Positions 56,881 through 64,000 of a stretch of DNA of 64,000 bases are shown here, piece after piece. Origin of the DNA: Anastatus disparis (Eukaryota; Arthropoda; Insecta; Hymenoptera; Eupelmidae); the NCBI GenBank assembly GCA_017163975.1, contig JAFFSR010000227.1, forward strand, positions 124,001-188,000, written 5' to 3'. How positions within the stretch are numbered: the first letter of the stretch is position 1; each line of letters opens with the position of its first letter. A program made the position numbers and the translations under genes. The notes under the pieces were generated by a model, which was not told where the DNA came from, searched no databases, and saw only the letters and a list, made by a program, of their open reading frames with translations.

Positions 56881-56983
56881 TGTAGTTTACCACCCTACTA
56901 GCTGCGGGAGATAAGTTGAAATTTATAGTTCACGAGTTGTCAAAATAAGTGGCCGAAAAAATAAAAAATGTGTTGTGGTTTAA

Positions 56984-57245
56984 TACATTTATTTTTTGAT
57001 AAAAATTATTACAATTATAGCAGTTTTAAAACTACACAGAATACGGTTTTTACACACTAATACAAATATGAAATTATAAACTAAATGATACACACAAAAA
57101 CTTTATTTATCGAATAACTAATGTTACATTTATTTTTATAAAATTATTACAATTATATAAATTTCAATGCGCGCAGAATACAATTTTTACACACACTAAT
57201 ACAAATATGAAATTATAAAATAAATATTACACACAAAACTTTAAT
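56984..57245 (-). repeat. Tandem duplication carrying the 3'-end module
   Basis: 56,984-57,110 and 57,125-57,245 are about 80% alike: each starts TACATTTATTTTT...ATTATTACAATTATA, then CGCAGAATAC-like and TTTTTACACACTAATACAAA, ending ACACAAAAACTTTA-like. The first 28 bp match the module at 49,070 and 61,628. On the minus strand each holds AATAAA and lies downstream of the secreted gene (stop 57,298). Confidence 0.75.
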
Positions 57246-57297
57246 ATCGATTATACTTGAAACTAATCGTTTACAATTTTTTAGTTTTAATATTAGC

Positions 57298-57834
57298 TTA
57301 TACAAATGAGTCTTTATCGATTAGAAATCCATAACAATTTGGATCTCTCATTTTTTAATAATAGTCTTTCTACAGTATCAAACTCTAAACAATCTTCACT
57401 TCGCCAGGCTACATCGGGTGAATTCAACTCCTTGTAACTGAACTTAACTTTGTAGTTACGGGGTGTAAGCTACAATTGACAAGTCGAGATAATTATTTAT
57501 TCTTGACTGAAGTTGCGTCTCCACTACAGTCGCTTTTTTATTAATCGGCTCCCACTCCGTTCCACAAAAGCTTTGTTTGAATTTTTCGTTGCATGTACTG
57601 TCACTACATCCGAGAGACATGGTAAAGCTTATACCTATATCCTGTGATATCCTTTCAACTAAATGTAGACGTTCGTGAGCATAACAAAATATTCGCTCGT
57701 TACCCTCACCAGAAGCTATCGATTGACATACAGTATGATGAATGTCCCATACCTCTTTCACCGTCTTCTCGAAAAATCTTATTCACGCCTTCTATCACGC
57801 TGATTAAGGCCGCTAGCACTAGTGTTGCTGTCAT
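57298..57834 (-). pseudogene. Polinton-borne gene for a secreted Cys-containing protein, frame interrupted
   Basis: No recognised family. A minus-strand ATG at 57,834 starts MTATLVLAALISVIEG, a good signal peptide. The frame then changes at a T5 run near 57,780. The second open part (to about 57,456) carries five cysteines (VCQS, IFCYAHERLH, LGCSDSTCNEKF, SFCGTEW). The frame changes again at a C4 run (about 57,459-57,462), and the continuation reads VAWRSEDCLEFDTVERLL. At an A6 run near 57,355 a third change leads to DPNCYGFLID and a stop at 57,298. TATTTAAA upstream (58,009-58,016) and AATAAA modules downstream frame the unit. Not a standard Polinton gene, so likely acquired cargo. Either decayed or affected by homopolymer errors; small introns are an alternative but lack good sites. 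Function unknown. Confidence 0.55.
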
Positions 57835-58008
57835 TTTTTAAAAATTTTCAAAATAAAAACGAAAATAATCTTTTAATATTTTTAACACAGCTTGGCTATT
57901 GAGTTTCGATAAAATTATTTATCGAAAAGAAAAATACTTAATTTCACACTGTTAAAAATAATTCAAAACTGCACGAACAAACACTGGATCAGTTAAAAAT
58001 GCGAGGTT

Positions 58009-58016
58009 TTTAAATA
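58009..58016 (-). promoter_or_regulatory. TATA-like box of the secreted Polinton gene
   Basis: TATTTAAA on the minus strand about 175 nt upstream of the ATG at 57,834. Motif and distance are plausible; no other evidence. Confidence 0.4.
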
Positions 58017-59132
58017 GCTGTAGAAGCGAACTTTACTTTGTAGAGACGAAAAACTATTTGACGTGTATATTTCCTCTAAAAGAACTTTGGGAATATACTT
58101 AAGTAAAAAAAATGTGTCATTGAAAACCCTTAATATACCTCTTTTTAATATCATTACAAGTTTTCATAAAAGATCAAGGACTAGCATGCTGACAGTTGTA
58201 TTTGACCGGTTAAAAAAACATATGTATCGAATTTTGATCAGTTTCCTATAAGCTTTTAATTTTTAACTCTTGATACAACATGTAACAACTTTCTGGTATT
58301 CTCTTATTTTTAACAAACCAAACACTTCTTTATTTCAATACACCCACCCTTTGTCATACTTTTTTCTTAAAATTTTTCTTTTGTAAATTTTAAAATAGAA
58401 AATATTTCTTTACACTTTTTATTTTTAAAATTAAAAACTTTTCTTTGAACTTTTATTAATTTATAAAATAGAAAATTTATACTCTCGTAAATATTGAAAA
58501 ATCATTTTCACTTTGGATTATATTTTAACAAATATAATCTTATTTTAGTTCTTAAACTAAAAATTTTTCTCTAATCTTTTGATTTTTAAAACTCAAAATT
58601 TAATCTTTCATTTTTTTAAATGTATACTTTGAATTTTAAAATAGAAAATTTAGCTACATAGAAGGTTACTATAACAGCGAGTGCGCGCGAGGGATGTGCC
58701 TCATCAAAATTGCAACCATTCTGATCGCGAGGCGGTAGCATTTTGAGCGCCACGCGATGTCCATCCTCTGCAAAGCTTATAGAGATATATATTATATATC
58801 GACTTTTAACCCCATAATATATTCAATGCTCTTTATCGGTGTTTTTACTGACTTGAAATATTTTCCATCTACTCGTACGCGAGATAAAAATATACATAAA
58901 CTAGATAAAAGATTATCGAAAACATTCTATTGCTTTCACACCACATCTCGATATATGCGTATACCCTATAGGGTTCAGTCACACAGTTTTCTGATGCTTC
59001 AACAGTGACACAACGTGATTACTCGAACAAACGTCTTATCGTAATTCGATACTTTTGACGAGTGTAGAATAGTATAATTGTGAAAATTACGGCTTTTTCA
59101 ATTTCGGGGTTTGCGGTCTAACATACACGCGT
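58017..59132. other. AT-rich interior of the Polinton, no gene recognised
   Basis: AAAATAGAAAATTT-type simple sequence fills 58,370-58,660. A GC-richer patch at 58,675-58,760 (GCGAGTGCGCGCGAGGG) and the segment before 59,130 may serve the plus-strand gene. No polymerase motifs found in any frame. The short frames here are composition-driven. Confidence 0.5.
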
Positions 59133-59177
59133 GTGAAGCAATTTTCAAGTGAAAATATAGTGGTTGCGTCGTCTAAA

Positions 59178-60050
59178 ATGGCTCAAGCTATGGTGAAAAG
59201 AAAAATAGATTTTACGAGTTCTCTGGAAACTGAAAATAATAAGCCATCGAAAAAAATTACAATGACCGAAACTTATACTGATAAGTCTAAAACATATTCA
59301 AACGCTAATTTACTTGCAACCACTTATCCGCTCAATAACACAGGCAGTGAAAGAGCAATAGTCGGATTAAAATATAATCAAGAGAATAAAACCTTTTTAT
59401 CGATGATACAACTAACAAATAATGAAAATTTAAACGGATTGACTTTGGATTCATCAAATTGGTGCCGACTACAAAATTGTTTTCGATACATTTGTTCGTA
59501 TTTCAAACGAAAAGACATTAAACATAACAACACTCCAACAAAAATTGAACTTGAAGATATAGATGTAACATTCTCATCATCTTTCGCTACAAAAGCAATT
59601 ATTTTTCATAAACAAAATAAGTGTAAGAATGACGCATAAAACAACTGTGAGAAAAGAAAAAATTATTCGCCTGCCATGATTATGCAAAAAAACACATTTT
59701 ACGGTTTTAAAAACGCTGCTATGTGCATCGATGATAGATTTCGACGTAATCAGCGTATTGTGCTACAAGTTAATGACTGTAAGGACTATATACTTCAAGA
59801 ATTAACAGTTTTAGTTAATGATACCGATTTACGAAAGGAAAACAGCGATCTCGTTGTGAAAAAGATATTACACAACAATATGTTTAAAATTCATAAGATT
59901 GTAAGAGATAAATTGAATGTTTCAATACACAAAATTTTTCTCGAATTTTATTTTGATATTGTTTATTTAGAATTAGTTCTGCTTCACTCCAAACTATTTT
60001 ATGATGAACTTATAGAGAAACAATCTAACCAATTTTTATTTAAATCTTAA
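59178..60050 (+). pseudogene. Polinton small conserved protein, one in-frame stop
   Basis: Starts at ATG 59,178 with A at -3 (MAQAMVKRKIDFTSSLETEN). The frame runs to a TAA at 59,637-59,639 and then continues in the same frame, open to 60,050; the second part begins around the ATG at 59,676 (MIMQKNTFYGFKNAAMCIDD). The pieces SERAIVGLKYNQENKTFLSM, DSSNWCRLQ, IELEDIDVTF, QKNTFYGFKNAAMCIDDRF and RNQRIVLQVNDC look like one continuous protein of about 290 residues, of a type I recall beside the polymerase gene of insect Polintons and whose function is not known (possibly DNA-binding). The stop is therefore probably a nonsense change. Two separate genes are the alternative. It is the only plus-strand gene of the element outside the arms; a polymerase gene would be expected nearby and is absent. 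Confidence 0.6.
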
Positions 60051-60268
60051 CTAATGTAAAATATATTTTGTCTTATTTTTAATAAAAAATTCACATTCCA
60101 AACTCTTTTATTTTTATGACCTTAGCAATTTCCTAAAAATTTATTATTTCTTAAAATAAAATTTTTTAATTTCAAAATCCATAATTTATTATTAACTATT
60201 ATTGCTTTTTATTTCTATTTATTTCCTTTTTTATAAATTTTGTCATCTGTTTATTGAGAAGCGAGATA

Positions 60269-60417
60269 ATGTTTGTACGTTATTTTCAACCGATACAAAG
60301 GATAATGATAGATTAAGCCTTATATTATTTAACCGAATCATGAATGTAAAAAAAGAAACAAAAAATAAAAAAGAAATTATATGTGCCCAGTGCAATGAAG
60401 TGTCTAAAGCAAAATAG
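60269..60417 (+). pseudogene. Duplicated 3' end of the protease gene
   Basis: Encodes CTLFSTDTKDNDRLSLILFN and onward, nearly identical to the last 50 codons of the protease at 49,456, with Gln changed to Glu in the AQCN(Q/E)VSKAK tail. It has none of the catalytic residues and no start of its own. It marks the inner edge of the expanded inverted repeat and is cut at its end by the element at 60,415. Confidence 0.85.
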
Positions 60418-61261
60418 TATATTACGATACGGGCGACTTAAATCACCTATTATTATACGGCGAAGTTAGGGCCCGAGCGTCAGCGAGGGTCCTAAGCGCC
60501 GTGTAATAATAGGTGAATTTAAGTCGCGAGTATCGTATACTATTTTATAGCTCGAGTGATTTAAATCCGCCACACTACATCTATACTCTCAAAATTCAAT
60601 AATAAACAAAGGCTATGCACTCCACTAATGATAATTCATTAAAAAAACGAATTCTATTTACCAGCAGAACTAGGCATTCTACGAATGATAAATCGTAGAA
60701 GAAAAGCGAAAACTGCAAAAAAGCAAAATCTAAGCACTTCGCGAATAATAAATAGAAAAAAACTAAAAATATATATAAAACATGAAATAACATTATGTCT
60801 AACTGTTAAAATTAATTCTGTAATAATAAAAATCTAAATTTCCTTTCATATATGCATTAGGGCTGTAGGAGCAACAGTTGGTAACTTATGTATTGTATTA
60901 GCAGTTGCGTTTAGGGGAATCACAGACGCGACGGAGTCTTAGAGCGTCGAAATGACTACCTCTTCGCTTCACATGTTACACTGATATTAACTTTGGTTTT
61001 ACACGTATTTAACACGCTTATAATTGTTATTTATTTTGAAAAATATCGATACAAAAGAGTTGCAATAATCTACACCTTATTATTATCGATGAATAAACTC
61101 TTGAAAATAATCCAGATATCAAAATATCGCTTATTATAAGTGCGTGATTTAAGTGAATTCAGCGTTATATTCATTATCGAATAGCGTAAAAATTTATCGT
61201 TTAACTCTCGGCTCAGCGGGATTTAAGCGCGGATTTAAATCACGCAGTGCTATAAAATACT
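60415..61261 (+). mobile_element. Palindrome-headed ~850-bp element inserted in the right arm
   Basis: TAGTATATTACGATACGGGCG...CGCGAGTATCGTATACTATTTT forms the head (centre GGCCCGAGCGTCAGCGAGGGTCC). The tail GCGGATTTAAATCACGCAGTG to CTATAAAAT matches the 28,457-29,355 copy. The left arm is uninterrupted at this site (AAAGCAAAAAATATTATG), which proves the insertion and defines its ends to a few bases. Non-coding. Confidence 0.88.
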
Positions 61262-61370
61262 ATGTAATGTGTATGCCTGTGTGTGCGTGTGTACGCATGT
61301 GAATGTGAACAACTTCCAATATTTTTTTTTTTTGTTACCATACTTAGTTGTTATCAAGACACCATTAAAG

Positions 61371-61544
61371 ATGGGTCAGGCACCGAGCTCGGGGAACGCT
61401 GGCGATCGCACTCCTCTAATCGGAAAAAATGACAGTAAAAAGTCAGAAAATCAAACAAAAGACTCACAATGGAAACAGTATTCACAAAAAATTTCTACAA
61501 ACACATACTCTATCCCTGAAAGAAATGGGTACAAAAAGTTTTGA
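61371..61544 (+). CDS. Small Polinton protein with N-myristoylation signal (right arm copy)
   Basis: 57 residues, identical to the protein at 49,180-49,353 and transcribed in the opposite absolute direction (towards the tip in both arms). Here its upstream neighbour is the ~850-bp element rather than a full protease gene, so if the left copy depends on read-through from the minus-strand array, this one is probably not expressed. Confidence 0.45.
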   Translation: MGQAPSSGNAGDRTPLIGKNDSKKSENQTKDSQWKQYSQKISTNTYSIPERNGYKKF

Positions 61545-61627
61545 CTTTAAATATATATGTAAATAAAAAATACATGTAAGACTTGCAAAGTCGTATTACT
61601 CCGAAACTTATATACTTGTATCGTCGT

Positions 61628-61655
61628 TGTAATAATTTTATAAAAATAAATGTAT
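61628..61655 (+). terminator. Putative 3'-end module, right arm copy
   Basis: Mirror of 49,070-49,097, containing AATAAA, about 85 nt after the small gene. Confidence 0.45.
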
Positions 61656-62117
61656 CAAACAAATATATCTCTATTTATTTCTATACCCCTTCCATCATTT
61701 TTTCTCTAAAGTTGATATTTCATTCTTATAATTAAAATTTTTCTTCAATTTTTACTAATTTTTAAATATAGCTTTTTAATAATTTATTATCATCGATATA
61801 TATTTATTTATCATTAGCATTTATTATTAAAATTTTCTATCGTCTAAAAAAGAGAAATATTATGTAAAATGAATTGTATATTACTATATATTTTTTTTTA
61901 ATAATCAATTGAGAAAAGTATTTTCATACATTGGTGTAACGCATACACCATCTAAGCATAAGGTGCATGTTAAAGTCGACATAAAAGGACAGAGATATCG
62001 GGCAAGACGGTCATTGGGTATTCTATAGGGCATAGTCTTCGGCGCCGTACGACGTACTTCGGCTTTTCCGACAAGGAGAAACGATGAGAGAGAGAGCGAG
62101 AGAGAGAGATAGATAGA

Positions 62118-63478
62118 TAGATAATTAATTTATTTATGTACAGTATGTTGTACAACAAAATAAAGTTTACAAAAGATTAAACAATAGAATAAAAATAAAA
62201 AATAAAATACAAATACAAATAGTAATAATAAACTACAAAAATAAAAAATACAAACAAAATAAAAATCAAAACAAAAAGCAAAGAAAATTTTAAGCTGGGA
62301 GCAGAGGTCCAAACTCTTGGGAGAGGAAGTGCGCATGAGAGGTCAACTTGAAAGATGAGAGTGAAGATGAAGTCCTAAGCGACGATGGAAGTTCATTCCA
62401 TAGTCGCGAGGATGAAACAGTGAATGAGCGTTGATGGTATTCGGTGGAAGAATGAGGAATGGTCAATGGCCTCACATCCCCCCTCAGAGCCCTAACAGGC
62501 CGGTTCCACTGATATCTAGAAAATAGATATGAAGGTGAGCATGATAAAAACATTTTGAAAAGCAAAGTAGAGGCAAAGTAGTTCCTTCTACCTGCAGTAG
62601 ATAACCAACCCAGAGAGAGCCTATAAGGAGAGATGTGCTCACGCCTACCTACACCATAGATGTAACGAATACCAGCGTTGATAACCCTCTGAAGCCTAAG
62701 GTCGAGTTCAGTGGAAAGGTCAGTAAACACAAGACAACAATAGTCAAGAATCGGAAACAGCAGTGTACGAATAAGGTGCTTACGTAGAGCAAAAGTAGTG
62801 CTCCGTCTAAAGAAATTGAGTCGATAGAGGAGAGAGAACGACTTGTTACACACATGTGTGATATGCTCCTTCCAGTTCAGCTTGCTGTCAAGATACACAC
62901 CCAGATTACGAACAGATGACTCAAAACCGATTGTCTCACCATTGATGCTGATACCAGTAGACGGCATGGAGGTTAGAATATTGATATAATAATAAGAGCC
63001 AATTATGATAGCCTTTGTCTTGTTGATATTCAACTTAAGATGATTGCTGGATGCCCAATCTGCGACCAATGACGCATGTTCACTCATTAGTGAAGTATAA
63101 TGATCAAGCTCAGCAATCGGAAAGTGCACATACAGCTGCAAATCATCAGCATATAAGAGGTGCTGAACATTCTGATGGAAGGCAGAAGAGATGTCATTGA
63201 TATAGATAGAGAACAGCAGAGGACCCAGAACTGAGCCCTGAGGAACACCAGTGTTAAGACAGACAAAATCTGATGACCTACCAACAGTATCAATGACAGC
63301 TTGACGACGATCAGAGAGATAAGAGCCGATCCACCTGATAACGGTGTGCGAAATATCGAGCGAATGTAGTTTCCGAAGTAAGGTGACATGGCACACCGTA
63401 TCGAATGCCTTGCTGAAGTCGAATAACAGGAGCATCGTAACGTACCGTCTGTCCATATTAAGTCTAATGTCCTCTGAG
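62118..63478 (-). mobile_element. 5'-truncated LINE (non-LTR retrotransposon)
   Basis: Inserted on the minus strand within the (CT)n/(GA)n tract of the right arm: the left arm has an uninterrupted tract at 48,598-48,640. The 3' end is marked by an AATTAATTATC tail with (TATC)n. The 5' end starts in mid-ORF near TCAGAGGACATTAG, typical of target-primed reverse transcription stopping early. It holds the reverse transcriptase frame described separately. Confidence 0.88.
62290..63456 (-). CDS. LINE reverse transcriptase, C-terminal part of ORF2
   Basis: 388 residues open from inside the polymerase to the natural stop. Motifs in order: LLLFDFSKAFDTV (catalytic Asp of RT motif A), NTGVPQGSVLGPLLFSIYIND (motif B), YADDLQLY (catalytic YADD), KLNINKTKAI, NLGVYLDSKLNWKEHI (thumb start) and SSRLWNELPSSLR near the C terminus, an arrangement of Jockey/CR1-like non-LTR elements. 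The endonuclease and the start of the RT are missing through 5' truncation, so it is not a complete gene and has no start codon or promoter of its own. There is no frame break in what remains, suggesting a young insertion. Confidence 0.9.
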   Translation of the reverse strand: MDRRYVTMLLLFDFSKAFDTVCHVTLLRKLHSLDISHTVIRWIGSYLSDRRQAVIDTVGRSSDFVCLNTGVPQGSVLGPLLFSIYINDISSAFHQNVQHLLYADDLQLYVHFPIAELDHYTSLMSEHASLVADWASSNHLKLNINKTKAIIIGSYYYINILTSMPSTGISINGETIGFESSVRNLGVYLDSKLNWKEHITHVCNKSFSLLYRLNFFRRSTTFALRKHLIRTLLFPILDYCCLVFTDLSTELDLRLQRVINAGIRYIYGVGRREHISPYRLSLGWLSTAGRRNYFASTLLFKMFLSCSPSYLFSRYQWNRPVRALRGDVRPLTIPHSSTEYHQRSFTVSSSRLWNELPSSLRTSSSLSSFKLTSHAHFLSQEFGPLLPA

Positions 63479-63493
63479 CGAGAGAGAGAGAGC

Positions 63494-63527
<34 letters not shown>

Positions 63528-63535
63528 ACGGGTAA
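63479..63535. repeat. (GA)n tract split by the LINE
   Basis: GA-rich microsatellite, the counterpart of the CT tract at 48,598-48,640. Its other half is at 62,085-62,110. Confidence 0.8.
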
Positions 63536-63771
63536 GCAATGTAGTCGAGAGCGAATGCACTGGTCGTGCAGCATAATATAGGTCATAATATAAACATCCC
63601 AAGTTTTAGAGTACGCATGCACCCACACACAAGTGTAGCGTACGCTCTAACGGGGGTCATTCTATTTCTGGCGCTGCTGTTACCCCCACCACTCGTACAT
63701 CTCCACTCGTTGTTGTACACACGCTTATACGTTAATACTAGCTGGTTACACAGACACACACAGTTGTAAAG

Positions 63772-63827
<56 letters not shown>

Positions 63828-64000
63828 TACATACATATATACATATATATATATACATCACTTGTACAATGTAGTGTTGATTTTCAGGGTTTTTCTCTTT
63901 TTTCCACTTGTAAAATATCACTCTTTAAATTCGTAAATGCAGGAAAATATACAAAATCGGTAAATATATACAATAAAAATATACAAATCGGTAATATATC

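Larger units (their letters stand above)
47695..64000. mobile_element. Polinton/Maverick element without DNA polymerase (right tip outside window)
   Basis: Identified by gene content: A32/FtsK-type ATPase, rve integrase, adenain-like protease, major and minor capsid proteins and pX-like protein, all on one strand, flanked by long terminal inverted repeats. The left tip is AGTAGAAAGGGGGCG at 47,695, fitting the AG...CT Polinton ends, inside a SINE. The right arm mirrors the left: base 64,000 corresponds to about 48,131, so about 436 bp remain outside and the element would be about 16.7 kb. Polintons normally carry a protein-primed family-B DNA polymerase gene of more than 1,000 codons; none is present between the arms. 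The integrase is broken twice. The copy is probably unable to move by itself. Confidence 0.93.
60268..64000 (-). repeat. Right terminal inverted repeat of the Polinton, with two insertions
   Basis: Inverted copy of 49,613 down to about 48,131, and beyond the window edge. Blocks match with very few differences, for example the MGQAPSS gene is identical. It is interrupted by a ~850-bp palindrome-headed element (60,415-61,261) and a truncated LINE (about 62,118-63,478), neither present in the left arm, so both came after the arms were homogenised. The inner boundary lies within the duplicated protease 3' end. Confidence 0.9.

Noticed and set aside
58017..59132. Possible polymerase B remnants in the Polinton interior
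   Set aside because: No DTD, YGDTDS-like or exonuclease motif and no long frame in six frames; the sequence is simple AT-rich.

Overview
This is AT-rich animal nuclear DNA. The evidence is spliced genes with GT-AG introns, TATA boxes and AATAAA signals, tRNA-derived SINEs, a LINE and many nested DNA transposons. The mix (Polinton, piggyBac relic, very high MITE and fold-back load, long AT-rich introns) points to an arthropod, plausibly an insect such as a parasitoid wasp. The species is inference; nothing in the window fixes it.

Region 1-47,694 is host DNA dominated by repeats. Two host coding signals stand out. The first is a minus-strand three-exon gene (15,038 to 9,762) that is almost invisible as open frames. 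It has a TATA box, a 17-residue signal-peptide exon, a 4.6-kb intron, an exon of acidic 14-residue Pro/Glu/Val repeats and a basic tail exon, then AATAAA; all junctions are phase 0 and the product is about 212 residues. The second is a plus-strand first coding exon at 39,789-40,088 (about 100 residues, polyAsn tract) ending at a GTAAGT donor. The rest is nested non-autonomous elements: at least 12 short palindromes sharing a CCGAGCGAAGCGAGGG-like centre, a ~900-bp element family, long fold-backs, MITEs with 440-bp arms, SINEs with clear target-site duplications, and a piggyBac transposase relic. Long AT-rich stretches (notably 29.9-36.2 kb) show nothing convincing.

Region 47,695-64,000 is a Polinton/Maverick, a virus-like transposon, inserted into a SINE. 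Its left tip begins AGTAGAAAGG and its right tip lies just beyond the window (expected near 64,436 from arm symmetry). The minus strand carries a packed late-type module: packaging ATPase, coiled-coil Polinton protein, integrase, penton-like minor capsid protein, pX/pVI-like basic protein, double-jelly-roll major capsid protein, an RNase H-fold-like protein, adenain-like cysteine protease and a small myristoylation-type protein. A secreted cysteine-containing gene lies upstream on the same strand, and one Polinton small gene lies on the plus strand.

No protein-primed DNA polymerase B is present. The inverted repeats are unusually long (about 1.9 kb) and run into the 3' end of the protease gene, so the right side looks like an inverted copy of the left end that replaced the polymerase side. 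The right arm later took in a 5'-truncated LINE and a ~850-bp MITE. The integrase has an in-frame stop and a frameshift before its chromodomain, the capsid gene has its ATG out of frame, the secreted gene changes frame three times, and the plus-strand gene has one stop. The element therefore looks non-autonomous or dying, although the shifts sit at homopolymer runs and some could be assembly errors.
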